DNA of 16,873 nucleotides, taken from an uncultured euryarchaeote (lineage in GTDB: Archaea > Thermoplasmatota > Thermoplasmata > UBA10834). The translations under genes were made by a program, and so were the position numbers. The notes below the pieces were generated by a model, which was given only the letters and a program-made list of their open reading frames with translations, searched no databases and was not told where the DNA came from. Shown here in pieces: positions 1 through 7,750 of this stretch (position 1 is the stretch's first letter; each line of letters starts with the position of its first letter). The stretch is taken from the NCBI GenBank assembly GCA_937872085.1, contig CALMQK010000272.1, positions 1 to 16,873 on the forward strand. Direction: 5' to 3'.

Positions 1-969
1 GTCGGTGTCGAACGAGACGACGAGGAAGCGCGTATCCACCTCGCGGAGGCGGGAGATGGCGACCTTCTCGTCCGCGAAGGGGTCGAAGTAATCCATCACG
101 CGGGTCAGATACAGGTACGAGTTCGCATCGAAGCGCTTCGTGAAGGCAGTTCCCTTGTATCTCAGGTAGCTCTCCACCTCGAAGTACGGCTCGAGGAACG
201 ACTGGGCCCCGTTCACGCATGAACCGTTCTTGGCCCGGCGTCCGAACTTGGTCCTCAACGTCTCGTCACTGAGATACGTGACATGCCCCACCATCCTAGC
301 GATGGAAAGGCCATCCACAGGGAATGCCTGGTCGTAGTAGTCGCCCTTGTTCCAGTGAGGGTCCGCCAGGATCGCCTGTCGCCCGATCTCATTGAACGCG
401 ATGTTCTGGGCCGATTGCCGACCCGCTGTTGCAATAGGTATCGCAAGCCTGCATCTGCCGGGATAGGATGCTGCAAACTGGAGCACCTGGAACCCGCCCA
501 TGGACCCGCCGACTGCGGCGAGCACTTTGTCAATCCCCAGATGATCGAGGAGGGCCGCTTGCGCCCTCACCATGTCCCTTATAGTCACCATCGGAAAACG
601 GAGGGCGTAGGGCTTCCCCGTGCTGGAATCGATGGAGCCCGGACCTGTCGAGCCCCTGCACCCGCCGATCACGTTCGAGCAGATGACGAAGTACCGCTCC
701 GTATCGAACATCTTGCCAGGACCGACGGCTGACTCCCACCACCCGGGCTTCTCATCCTTCTTCGAATTATAGCCTGCTACGTGAGCGTCCCCGGACAGGG
801 CATGGAAGATGATGATGGCGTTCGACCGATCGTCGTTCAGCTCGCCATAGGTCTCGTATGTGAGAGTGATCGGACCGAGCTTCAGTCCCGAATCGAGCAC
901 GAAATGATCGGAGCCATCCGCGAACGTGTACGTTCTGGGCTTCACAATCCCAACTGATGCGCCCCTCAA
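1..969 (-). CDS. metX: Homoserine O-acyltransferase (MetX type), 3' end cut by window edge
   Basis: Alpha/beta-hydrolase-fold enzyme that transfers an acyl group (acetyl in most MetX) from acyl-CoA to the hydroxyl of homoserine. One open frame of 323 codons runs to the window edge. Family marks are TYETYGELN near residue 42, FHALSGDAHVAGY, GGCRGSTGP and the nucleophile elbow GGSMGG with Ser156; GRQSAQNIAFNEIGRQAI follows, as expected. The last residues read FLVVSFDTD, where the final Asp should be the triad acid; the catalytic His lies beyond the window, with about 40-50 residues missing. The start is TTG at 969 with GGAGGTGG upstream at good spacing; no ATG is available in this frame near the 5' end. 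It lies 40 bp behind metY on the same strand, so the two are probably co-transcribed. Acetyl versus succinyl specificity cannot be fixed by eye. Confidence 0.93.
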   Translation of the reverse strand, partial: MRGASVGIVKPRTYTFADGSDHFVLDSGLKLGPITLTYETYGELNDDRSNAIIIFHALSGDAHVAGYNSKKDEKPGWWESAVGPGKMFDTERYFVICSNVIGGCRGSTGPGSIDSSTGKPYALRFPMVTIRDMVRAQAALLDHLGIDKVLAAVGGSMGGFQVLQFAASYPGRCRLAIPIATAGRQSAQNIAFNEIGRQAILADPHWNKGDYYDQAFPVDGLSIARMVGHVTYLSDETLRTKFGRRAKNGSCVNGAQSFLEPYFEVESYLRYKGTAFTKRFDANSYLYLTRVMDYFDPFADEKVAISRLREVDTRFLVVSFDTD

Positions 970-1009
970 GAAAGACCACCTCCAGCATGATCAAGATGCG
1001 GTAGGTCGC

Positions 1010-2308
1010 TCACCTCTTCGAAGCCTTCGAGAGGGCCTGGTCGATGTCGTCGATGATGTCATCCAGTGATTCCAGGCCGACCGAGAGTCTGACGAAATCG
1101 TCCGTCACCCCGGTGGACAACTGCTCCTCCGGCGTGAGCTGCGAGTGCGTCGTGGTCGCTGGATGGATCGCCAGCGATTTCGCATCGCCGACGTTCGCCA
1201 GATGGGAGAGCAGCTTCAGGTTCTCTATGAAGGCCTTTCCAGCGTCCCTGCCACCCTTTATGCCGAACCCCAGTATGCCTCCGTAGAGTCCTCTGTGATG
1301 GTACTTCTTCGCGAGGTCGTGCTGCGGATGGGATGTCAGCCCTGGGTAGTTGACCCACTTGACTAGTTCGTGGCCCTCGAGGAACGCCGCGACCTTCTGA
1401 GCGTTCTGGCTGTGCCTCTCCATCCTGAGGGGGAGCGTCTCCAATCCCTGCAGGAACAGGAACGAGTTGAACGGGCTGAGGGCCGGTCCGAGGTCCCTCA
1501 GGAGCTGGACCCTGGCCTTGATGATGTACGCCAGTGGCCCGAAAGCTTTGGTGTACACGATGCCGTGGTAGCTCGGGTCGGGTTCCGTCATGTCGGGGAA
1601 CTTGCCGCGCGTCCAGTCGAACTTCCCGGAATCCACGATCGCGCCGCCGATGCTGGTCCCGTGCCCTCCGATGAACTTGGTCGCCGAGTGCACCACCACG
1701 TCGGTCCCGTGATCCAAAGCCTTCAGGAGAAATGGCGTCGGCAGAGTGTTGTCTATGACTAGAGGGATCCCGTTGTCGTGCGCGATCCTCGAGACCTCGG
1801 CAAAATCGAGCGTGTCGAGGCGCGGGTTGCCAATGCTCTCGGCATACAGTGCCCGCGTCTTGGGCCCGATAGCCTTCGCGAAATTGGCTGGGTCCGTGGA
1901 ATCCACATACTTCACCTTGATCCCCATCTTGGGGAATGTGGAGGTGAAGAGGTTGTATGTACCACCGTAGAGGCTCAGAGAAGAGACGATCTCCTCACCC
2001 GGATGAACCAGATTGAGCAAGGCGAGCGTTATAGCGGCCTGGCCAGATGCGACACCCAATGCTCCAACGCCGCCCTCGAGGGCCGCGATCCTCTTCTCGA
2101 ACACATCGGTTGTCGGGTTCATCATCCTCGTGTAGATGTTTCCAAATTCCCTGAGCGCGAACAGATTCGCAGCGTGCTCAGCGTCGTTGAAAACGTACGA
2201 CGTCGTCTGGTATATCGGCACCGCCCTGGCGTTCGTGGCGGAGTCCGGTGACTGGCCGCCATGAAGCGCAAGGGTTTCGAAACCTGGCGTCTTGTTTTCC
2301 TTCTGCAC
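1010..2308 (-). CDS. metY: O-acetylhomoserine sulfhydrylase (PLP-dependent, Cys/Met metabolism family)
   Basis: Cytosolic PLP enzyme that replaces the acyl group of O-acetylhomoserine with sulfide to give homocysteine, the step after MetX. Counting from an upstream TTG at 2317, the PLP-binding Lys is K214 in SATKFIGGHGTSIGG and the ring-nitrogen Asp is D189 in VIDNTLPTPF. Other family marks are ETLALHGGQ near the N-terminus, YTRMMNPTTDVFEKRIAALEGG and SLYGGTYNLF. Length (about 432 aa) is normal for MetY and longer than cystathionine gamma-synthases. I place the start at GTG 2308 because GGGAGG sits about 9 bases ahead of it; the TTG at 2317 directly abuts that same ribosome-binding site and is too close. 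First gene of the metY-metX pair; a TATA candidate lies about 45 bp upstream. MetY and related gamma-synthases are hard to separate completely, but metX next door favours direct sulfhydrylation. Confidence 0.94.
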   Translation of the reverse strand: MQKENKTPGFETLALHGGQSPDSATNARAVPIYQTTSYVFNDAEHAANLFALREFGNIYTRMMNPTTDVFEKRIAALEGGVGALGVASGQAAITLALLNLVHPGEEIVSSLSLYGGTYNLFTSTFPKMGIKVKYVDSTDPANFAKAIGPKTRALYAESIGNPRLDTLDFAEVSRIAHDNGIPLVIDNTLPTPFLLKALDHGTDVVVHSATKFIGGHGTSIGGAIVDSGKFDWTRGKFPDMTEPDPSYHGIVYTKAFGPLAYIIKARVQLLRDLGPALSPFNSFLFLQGLETLPLRMERHSQNAQKVAAFLEGHELVKWVNYPGLTSHPQHDLAKKYHHRGLYGGILGFGIKGGRDAGKAFIENLKLLSHLANVGDAKSLAIHPATTTHSQLTPEEQLSTGVTDDFVRLSVGLESLDDIIDDIDQALSKASKR

Positions 2309-2350
2309 GAGAATCAACCTCCCGATTGATTAACGCCGTTACTGCGCGCC

Positions 2351-2360
2351 AATACTTAAT
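2351..2360 (-). promoter_or_regulatory. Candidate TATA box for metY
   Basis: On the minus strand this reads ATTAAGTATT, preceded by a purine-rich GGGAGATGC that could be a BRE. A start of transcription about 25 bp downstream would fall near 2328-2332 and give a leader of about 20 nt that contains the GGGAGG ribosome-binding site. The match to the archaeal TATA consensus is moderate. Confidence 0.4.
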
Positions 2361-2418
2361 GCATCTCCCTCAACAACCGCGAGAAAACAAGGGACCGAAT
2401 CTTACAGATGAGAAGGAT

Positions 2419-2435
2419 TTTGGGACATACCCAAA
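2419..2435. promoter_or_regulatory. Perfect inverted repeat TTTGGG-N5-CCCAAA, possible operator
   Basis: Six-base arms match perfectly around ACATA. The repeat lies about 60 bp upstream of the metY TATA candidate and about 85 bp beyond the end of uS10, inside a locally AT-rich gap. Its size and dyad symmetry suit a dimeric winged-helix regulator of metYX. A chance palindrome or part of a 3' UTR are alternatives. Confidence 0.35.
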
Positions 2436-2488
2436 CTCGAACAAATTATCCAAATGCAAAATCGCAACGCAACTTAATTGACGATATT

Positions 2489-2520
2489 CCAAAAGTCGAG
2501 ACCAGCGAGCTCGGTCCTCG
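2489..2520 (-). terminator. Hairpin plus T4 directly after uS10
   Basis: Read on the minus strand, CGAG-g-ACC pairs with GGT-CTCG around a nine-base loop (one bulged G), followed by AC and TTTT. It begins at the base after the uS10 stop codon. Archaeal RNA polymerase terminates mainly at U-tracts, so the short T4 makes this only a candidate end for the uS12-uS10 transcript. Confidence 0.35.
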
Positions 2521-2832
2521 CTAGGATCTGAGCACGATCTCGATGTTCACGCCGTCCGGCACTTGTATCCTCATCAGCTGCCTGAGGGCGCGCTCGTCGG
2601 CGTCGAGGTCTATCAGCCTCTTGTGGACGCGCATCTCCCATCGGTCGACGGTGCTCGAGCCGCCCCCGTCAGGACCTTTCCTGCAGGGGACCATCAGCCT
2701 CTTGGTGGGCAGGGGGATGGGGCCGGATATCGCAACGCCAGTCTTCTCACTGATCATCTTGATCTGCTTGCAGACACCGTCCACCTTCTTGGGGTCAGTC
2801 CCGCTCAGTGAAATCCTAGCCCGTTGTGCCAT
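2521..2832 (-). CDS. rps10: Small-subunit ribosomal protein uS10 (S10)
   Basis: 30S head protein, 103 aa, the usual length for archaeal uS10. It shows the archaeal N-terminus MAQRARISLSGTD, the GPIPLPTK segment near residue 37 that forms part of the loop reaching into the subunit, RWEMRVHKRLIDL near 64 and the C-terminal VPDGVNIEIVL. The open frame extends further upstream into the EF-1A gene, but that portion is antisense-like noise: ATG 2832 is preceded by GAGGT at seven bases and gives the exact family N-terminus. It lies 47 bp after EF-1A, the classic archaeal order, and is the last gene of this operon. Nothing unusual in the protein. Confidence 0.97.
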   Translation of the reverse strand: MAQRARISLSGTDPKKVDGVCKQIKMISEKTGVAISGPIPLPTKRLMVPCRKGPDGGGSSTVDRWEMRVHKRLIDLDADERALRQLMRIQVPDGVNIEIVLRS

Positions 2833-2879
2833 CGACCAAACCTCATTCAGAAGAACATAAAGGATTTGAAGGAAGGGGT

Positions 2880-4151
2880 TTACATCTCCTTTTTCTCGAC
2901 ATCGATGACCATCCCGGCCGCTACGGTCTGGCCCATGTCCCTGATGGCGAACCTTCCCAGCTGCGGGAAGTCCTTCGCCTTCTCTATGACCATGGGCTTG
3001 GTCGGCATGATCTTCACGATGGCCGCATCGCCCGTCTTGAGGAACTGCGGGTTCTCCTCCTTGACGGTGCCGGTCCTCGGGTCCAGCTTCTTCAACAGCT
3101 CGGTGAAGGTGCACGCGACCTGCGCGGTGTGCGCGTGGAACACCGGGGTGTATCCGACGGTGATGACGCTTGGGTGGTTCAGGACCATGATCTGTGCCGT
3201 GAACGACTTCGCGACGCTCGGCGGGTTGTCCACCGGTCCGGCCACATCGCCCCTCTTGACGTCCGTCTTGGCGATGCCCCTGACGTTGAAGCCGACGTTG
3301 TCGCCCGGGACTGCCTGGGGCAAGACCTCGTGGTGCATCTCGATCGACTTCACTTCGCCCACCTTGTTCGCGGGCATGAAGATGATCTTCATCTCAGGCT
3401 TCAGCACGCCGGTCTCGACCCTGCCCACCGGGACAGTGCCTACTCCGGTGATCGTGTAGACGTCCTGGACCGGTAGCCTCAGGGGCTTGTCGGTCATCTT
3501 CGGGGGCTCCTTCAGGGAGTCGAGCGCCTGGAGCAGCGTCGGACCCTTGTACCACGGCATGTTCTCGGACGGCTTCGCGACGTTGTCGCCCTTGTATCCG
3601 GAAGCCGGGATGAACGGTATGTCGTCGGGCTTGTATCCGACGGTCTTCAGGAGTTCACTCACTGCCTTCTTCGTCTCCTCGTACTTCTTCTGGTCCCAGT
3701 TGACGGCGTCCATCTTGTTGACGTCGATGAGGATCTGGTTCACGCCCAAGGTCCTCGCGAGGAAGATGTGCTCCTTCGTCTGGGCCTGTGGTCCCTCGAT
3801 CGCCGACACGACGATGACGGCCGCGTCCGCCTGGCTTGTTCCAGTGATCATGTTCTTAACGAAGTCTCTGTGGCCAGGGGCGTCAATGATCGTGAAGTAG
3901 AACTTCTGCGTGTTGAACCTCTTGTGGGCCACGTCGATAGTGAGACCTCGCTCCCTCTCCTCCTTGAGTGCATCCATGACCCATGCGAACTCGAAAGTCG
4001 CCTTGCCCTTCTGGTCGGCCTCCTTCTTGTACTTCTCGATGACGTGGGGCTCGATGTGCCCGGTATCGAGTAGCAGTCGGCCGACAGAGGTCGACTTGCC
4101 GTGGTCGACGTGTCCGATGAACACCAAGTTCAGATGTGGTTTCTCAGCCAT
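2880..4151 (-). CDS. tuf: Translation elongation factor EF-1A (aEF1A)
   Basis: GTPase that brings aminoacyl-tRNA to the ribosomal A site. It has 423 aa, full length for archaea. The G domain shows G1 GHVDHGKST (13-21), the switch-I segment ending RGLTIDVAHKRF (68-79), G3 DAPGH (90-94), G4 NKMD (145-148) and a G5-like PASGYKGDN region; beta-barrel domains 2 and 3 follow (PLRLPVQDVYTITGVGTVPVGRVETG and the C-terminal GRFAIRDMGQTVAAG). ATG 4151 has GGAG about eight bases upstream. Although it sits in operon order between EF-2 and uS10, the 87-bp gap before it contains a TATA box and a palindrome, so it probably also has its own transcript. The protein looks orthodox. Confidence 0.98.
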   Translation of the reverse strand: MAEKPHLNLVFIGHVDHGKSTSVGRLLLDTGHIEPHVIEKYKKEADQKGKATFEFAWVMDALKEERERGLTIDVAHKRFNTQKFYFTIIDAPGHRDFVKNMITGTSQADAAVIVVSAIEGPQAQTKEHIFLARTLGVNQILIDVNKMDAVNWDQKKYEETKKAVSELLKTVGYKPDDIPFIPASGYKGDNVAKPSENMPWYKGPTLLQALDSLKEPPKMTDKPLRLPVQDVYTITGVGTVPVGRVETGVLKPEMKIIFMPANKVGEVKSIEMHHEVLPQAVPGDNVGFNVRGIAKTDVKRGDVAGPVDNPPSVAKSFTAQIMVLNHPSVITVGYTPVFHAHTAQVACTFTELLKKLDPRTGTVKEENPQFLKTGDAAIVKIMPTKPMVIEKAKDFPQLGRFAIRDMGQTVAAGMVIDVEKKEM

Positions 4152-4177
4152 TTTAGCATCTCCAATGCATTGCCTTT

Positions 4178-4190
4178 GAGCATTATGCTC
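4178..4190. promoter_or_regulatory. 13-bp palindrome GAGCAT-T-ATGCTC between TATA box and EF-1A start
   Basis: Perfect six-base arms around one central base. It lies just downstream of the EF-1A TATA box and just upstream of the inferred transcription start, where a bound protein would block polymerase recruitment. Alternatively it could form a small hairpin in read-through mRNA between EF-2 and EF-1A. Confidence 0.4.
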
Positions 4191-4193
4191 TTG

Positions 4194-4202
4194 GTATATT
4201 AG
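4194..4202 (-). promoter_or_regulatory. TATA box of internal EF-1A promoter
   Basis: The minus strand reads CTAATATAC. A start about 25 bp downstream falls near 4172, giving a leader of about 20 nt that carries the GGAG ribosome-binding site of EF-1A. The A-rich stretch GCAAAAAG just upstream suits the BRE side. This would allow EF-1A to be made at higher level than the upstream ribosomal proteins. Confidence 0.5.
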
Positions 4203-4238
4203 TCTTTTTGCGTGCTCGAGGGATGTGGCTCGGCTGCC

Positions 4239-6440
4239 TCAGGCGGCGTAGTAGGACGCGTCGTACGGCTCTGGCTTGAGGCCTTTCCTCTGCCTTATCT
4301 GAGACACTATCTTCTCCTGCACCTCGCCGCGAGGCATCGGCTCGAATCCCGTGTTCTCCGTGGACCACAGGGCACGGCCGCTCGTCGCGCTCCTTATCGA
4401 GGCTGCGAAGCCGAACATCTCCGCGACGGGGCACTTGCCCTCGACGACCGTGATGTCGCCTTCCTGCTTCATGTCCTCGATCAAGCCCCTCCTCTGTTGG
4501 ATCTCACGGATGGCGTTCCCCATCATGTCCTCAGGGACGTTGATGAACACCTTCTGGATCGGCTCATAGAGTATCCTGCCAGCTTGGCACATCGCGCCAT
4601 AGATCGCGCTCCTGGCCGCGGGTATGACCTGAGCCGGCCCTCTGTGTATGCTGTCCTCGTGGAGCTTTGCATCCACGAGCATCACCTTCATCGCCATGCA
4701 CTTCTCGTTCGAGAGCGGGCCCCTGTTCATCGCTTCTTCGAAGGCTTCCTTCACGAGCTCCATCGTTTCGTGGAGGTACTGTATGCCCTTGGTCATGTCT
4801 ATCAGCATGTTGGTGCCTACGAAACCGGCCACTCCCTTGCCCTCCTCCTTGGTCATGCCCAGGTCCTGCATCTTCCTGGCCATGGCCTTCGAGTCCTTGA
4901 TCCTGCCCTCGGTCTCGATCTCTCCGGACCTTATGGCTTGGACGATCGCGGGCGGGAGGGCCTCAACCTCGATGTAGAACCTGTTGTGCTTGTTCGGGGA
5001 CTTGCCCTCGAAGGGCCCTCCGCGTCCAGAGACGCATTCCCTGAACACCACGATCGGCTGTGATGTCTTGATCTCGACCTTGTGCTCGTTGACGATCCTG
5101 TAGTTGGTGATCTCCAGGTGCAGCTCGCCCATTCCTGACATCAGGTGCTCGCCTGTCTCCTGGTTGATCTCGACGACGATCGATGGATCTGCCTTCGCGA
5201 CGGTCCTCAGCACCTCGACAAGTTTCGGCAGGTCCTTGGTGTGCTTCGCCTCGATTGCGACCGTGACGACTGGGTCCGAGTAGTGGACTATCTTCTCGAA
5301 CGCGGCCATCAGTGGATCGCTGGAGACAGTGGAGCCTGCGATGGCGTCCTTGAGCCCTGAGACGGCGACGACGTTGCCTGCGTCTATCTCCTCGACTGGG
5401 ATCCTGTCAGCCCCGACCGTCAAGGACACCAGCTGGGCCCTGTTCGGGTTCGGCATGCCGCTGATCCACAGTTCCTTGCCCTTGGAGATCTTGCCACTGT
5501 ACAGTCTCCCCACTGCGACCTCGCCCGCGTGCGGGTCGACGATTATCTTGGTGACCATGTACGCCACGGGTCCCTCGGGATCGCAGGTCATCATAGCCTT
5601 GCCGAACTTGGACTCCAGGTCGCCGTGCCATATGACTGGTATCCTGAGCTTCTGGGCCTCGAGCGGGTCGGGCAGATGCGTGATGATCATATCGAGGAGG
5701 ACCTCGTGCAATGGCGCCCGCTTCGCAAGCGCCTTCTGGTCCTGGTTCTTGCAGTACTCGTAGATGTCCTTGAACTTGATGCCGGTCTTCTTCATGTACG
5801 GAACAGTGATGGCCCAGTTGTTGAACGCGGAACCGAAGACCACGTTTCCAGTATCGACCTTCAGCGCCCACTTCTCCTTGAGTTCATCTGGAAGAAGCTT
5901 GCGTATCTTCTCGTTCACCTCGTTCACGATGTTGGAGAGTCGCTGCTGCATCTGCTCGGGCGTCACTTGAAGCTCGTTGATGAGCCTGTCGACCTTGTTC
6001 ACGAAGAGTATCGGGTGGACGCGTTCCTTGACCGCCTGCCTGATGACTGTCTCCGTCTGAGGCATCACTCCTTCCACCGCGCAGCAGAGGATGATCACAC
6101 CGTCTATCGCCCTCATGGCCCTCGTGACGTCGCCGCCGAAGTCCACGTGGCCAGGGGTATCGATGAGGTTGATCAGGTACTCCTGATCCCTGAGCGTGTA
6201 GACCATCGATGCGCTCGCAGCGTTGATCGTGATGCCTCTCGCCTGCTCCTGCTCGTCGAAATCCAGCAAGAGCTGCTTGCCCGCGAGCTCCTCGGACATC
6301 ATGCCTGCGCCCGCGATGAGGTTGTCTGATAGCGTGGTCTTTCCGTGGTCGATATGTGCAGCTGTACCGATGTTCCTGATGAACTTCGGTTGTCTCATGA
6401 GAGCCTGGGCCCTCTTGATGTTCTCTTCCTTTCTTCCCAT
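4239..6440 (-). CDS. fusA: Translation elongation factor EF-2 (aEF2)
   Basis: GTPase that drives translocation of tRNA and mRNA after peptide transfer. It has 733 aa, normal for archaea. Visible marks: G1 AHIDHGKTT (28-36), switch I ending EQARGITI (65-72), G3 DTPGH (94-98), G4 NKVD (148-151), domain II-III with GMGELHLEI (436-444), and domain IV with DSIHRGPAQVIPA, in which His599 is the residue expected to be converted to diphthamide. The C-terminus is DASYYAA. The start at ATG 6440 has GGTGA four to five bases upstream and the family-typical N-terminus MGRKEENIKRAQALM. It lies 70 bp after uS7, with no convincing TATA box in that gap, so it is probably expressed from the uS12 promoter. Confidence 0.98.
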   Translation of the reverse strand: MGRKEENIKRAQALMRQPKFIRNIGTAAHIDHGKTTLSDNLIAGAGMMSEELAGKQLLLDFDEQEQARGITINAASASMVYTLRDQEYLINLIDTPGHVDFGGDVTRAMRAIDGVIILCCAVEGVMPQTETVIRQAVKERVHPILFVNKVDRLINELQVTPEQMQQRLSNIVNEVNEKIRKLLPDELKEKWALKVDTGNVVFGSAFNNWAITVPYMKKTGIKFKDIYEYCKNQDQKALAKRAPLHEVLLDMIITHLPDPLEAQKLRIPVIWHGDLESKFGKAMMTCDPEGPVAYMVTKIIVDPHAGEVAVGRLYSGKISKGKELWISGMPNPNRAQLVSLTVGADRIPVEEIDAGNVVAVSGLKDAIAGSTVSSDPLMAAFEKIVHYSDPVVTVAIEAKHTKDLPKLVEVLRTVAKADPSIVVEINQETGEHLMSGMGELHLEITNYRIVNEHKVEIKTSQPIVVFRECVSGRGGPFEGKSPNKHNRFYIEVEALPPAIVQAIRSGEIETEGRIKDSKAMARKMQDLGMTKEEGKGVAGFVGTNMLIDMTKGIQYLHETMELVKEAFEEAMNRGPLSNEKCMAMKVMLVDAKLHEDSIHRGPAQVIPAARSAIYGAMCQAGRILYEPIQKVFINVPEDMMGNAIREIQQRRGLIEDMKQEGDITVVEGKCPVAEMFGFAASIRSATSGRALWSTENTGFEPMPRGEVQEKIVSQIRQRKGLKPEPYDASYYAA

Positions 6441-6510
6441 ACGATCACCATGATGGGGTCAGCAGTGTCTCACAAACCTGAAATGTAGATGTTGAAACGG
6501 TTTGCGCCGA

Positions 6511-7218
6511 TCAGCGCGCCGAAGAGGACACTCTCTCGATCTCTTCCTTCTTGGCCACCGAGTAGCAGTTGACGTCGTTGTTGGCGGCTGCCATGATCTC
6601 GTCCGCGAGGCTCTCCTCGATCGCCTTCTTGCTCTTGTGCGAGCCCTCGAGGGCTCCGTTGCAGATGTACCTGAGTGCGAGATCGACCCTGCGGGCGGGA
6701 GCCACGTCCACGGCCTTCGGCACGGATATCCCGCCGTACTGGAGTCTCGTGACCTCCTCCCTCGGAGCGACATGCTGGAGCGCGTCCACGAGCACCTGGA
6801 GCGGGTTCCTCTGGGCCTTCTTCTCGATGATCCCGAAGGCGTTCTCGACCGCCCTGTAGGCCTTGAGCTTCTTCCCCGTGAAGTTCTCGGTGCGCATCAT
6901 GCCGTTGATGAGCCTCTCGACGACGCTCATCTTGGCTTTCGCGAACGGCTTGCTAGAGTGCTTTCCACCAGTGTGTGGCACCGCGACCGGATTGATGTCG
7001 ATATACCTTGCCATGCCGACATCCTTGATGATGACTCCCGTGACGTCGAACCGGCCGAACAGGAGCACGCTTCCACCTTTGGAAGGTGCCGCTTCCGGGA
7101 GTCTGAGCTCTGGAGGGGACCCCGCGATCGCAACCTCGGCTGGTTTAGGCGGTACAGCAGCTGCCACTGGGGCCGCAGTTGGCTCCGGGGTCTTTGTTTG
7201 ATCTGGATTGCCCTCCAT
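6511..7218 (-). CDS. rps7: Small-subunit ribosomal protein uS7 with long N-terminal Pro/Ala tail
   Basis: 30S head protein that contacts mRNA and E-site tRNA. The conserved core starts near residue 51 (LLFGRFDVTGVIIKDVGMARYID) and holds VVERLINGMMRTENFTGKK, the ENAFGIIEKKAQRNPLQVLVDAL helix region and the C-terminal RRVDLALRYICNGA. Ahead of the core is a tail of about 48 residues rich in Pro and Ala with few charges, probably disordered; this makes the protein 235 aa, longer than many archaeal uS7. The start is well supported: ATG 7218 lies four bases after the uS12 stop, and GGTGA at the end of uS12 serves as its ribosome-binding site, which indicates translational coupling. Confidence 0.97.
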   Translation of the reverse strand: MEGNPDQTKTPEPTAAPVAAAVPPKPAEVAIAGSPPELRLPEAAPSKGGSVLLFGRFDVTGVIIKDVGMARYIDINPVAVPHTGGKHSSKPFAKAKMSVVERLINGMMRTENFTGKKLKAYRAVENAFGIIEKKAQRNPLQVLVDALQHVAPREEVTRLQYGGISVPKAVDVAPARRVDLALRYICNGALEGSHKSKKAIEESLADEIMAAANNDVNCYSVAKKEEIERVSSSAR

Positions 7219-7222
7219 TCGC

Positions 7223-7651
7223 TCACCTCACAGGCTTCTCTTTTCTGCCCTTCACGAGTTCGTTCAGGGATACGTTGTTCACCTTGATCACCTTGAATCG
7301 CACGCCGGGGATGTCGCCGTACGACCGGCCCATCCTGCCGCCGATGCCCTCGACGAGGACCTCGTCGTGCTCGTCTATGAAGTTGATCGCACCGTCTCCA
7401 ACGGCGAAGGCAGTTATCTGCCTCCCGTTCTTGATCAGCTGGATCTTGACGCACTTCCTGATGGCGGAATTCGGCTGCTTCGCCTCGATGCCGACCTTCT
7501 CAAGAACCACGCCCTTTGCCTGAGCGGATCCTTCGAGCGGGTCCGATTTCTCCTTCAGATGGAGCGTTCTGCGCTTGTAATACCTGTCGCTCCAACGATG
7601 CTTCTGTCTGTCGAGCTTTAGCTTCCTGGCAGTGTATAGACCCTTCGGCAA
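7223..7651 (-). CDS. rps12: Small-subunit ribosomal protein uS12 (S12)
   Basis: Decoding-centre protein of the 30S subunit; 142 aa, standard for archaea. The conserved KQPNSAIRK (58-66) and GRSYGDIPGVRFKV (108-121) loops that line the decoding site are intact; in archaeal uS12 they lack the bacterial KxPxxPxxGxR arrangement, as here. The start codon is TTG at 7651, with GGTGA four bases upstream and the family N-terminus PKGLYTARKL directly after; no ATG is possible. First gene of the uS12-uS7-EF-2-EF-1A-uS10 operon. In many archaea RNA polymerase genes, L30e and NusA-like precede it; here the next gene upstream is an unrelated zinc-ribbon protein and a promoter intervenes. Confidence 0.97.
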   Translation of the reverse strand: MPKGLYTARKLKLDRQKHRWSDRYYKRRTLHLKEKSDPLEGSAQAKGVVLEKVGIEAKQPNSAIRKCVKIQLIKNGRQITAFAVGDGAINFIDEHDEVLVEGIGGRMGRSYGDIPGVRFKVIKVNNVSLNELVKGRKEKPVR

Positions 7652-7696
7652 ATAGTCACCTTTGACAGTGCGGTAAGCCCTACAAACGAGTCGTCC

Positions 7697-7704
7697 TATT
7701 AAAA
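7697..7704 (-). promoter_or_regulatory. TATA box of the uS12 operon
   Basis: The minus strand reads TTTTAATA within GGTTTTAATAGG. A start about 25 bp downstream (near 7675) gives a leader of about 24 nt containing the GGTGA ribosome-binding site of uS12. The upstream gene ends at 7751, so the promoter sits in the intergenic gap. Confidence 0.55.
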
Positions 7705-7750
7705 CCTACGCTTGTACGAAGTATGGTGCCAGCAAGCCAGATATTCGTCA

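Noticed and set aside
255..994. Several short minus-strand frames that could suggest metX is broken by frameshifts
   Set aside because: Translation of the correct frame gives 323 uninterrupted codons with all MetX motifs, so the gene is intact; the short frames are out-of-phase.
2309..2520. Possible SAM riboswitch in front of metY
   Set aside because: The inferred leader is only about 20 nt, and no multi-stem fold is visible.
2833..3114. Upstream extension of the uS10 frame to a 197-residue protein
   Set aside because: It overlaps EF-1A in another frame, lacks family similarity, and uS10 has its own ATG and ribosome-binding site at 2832.
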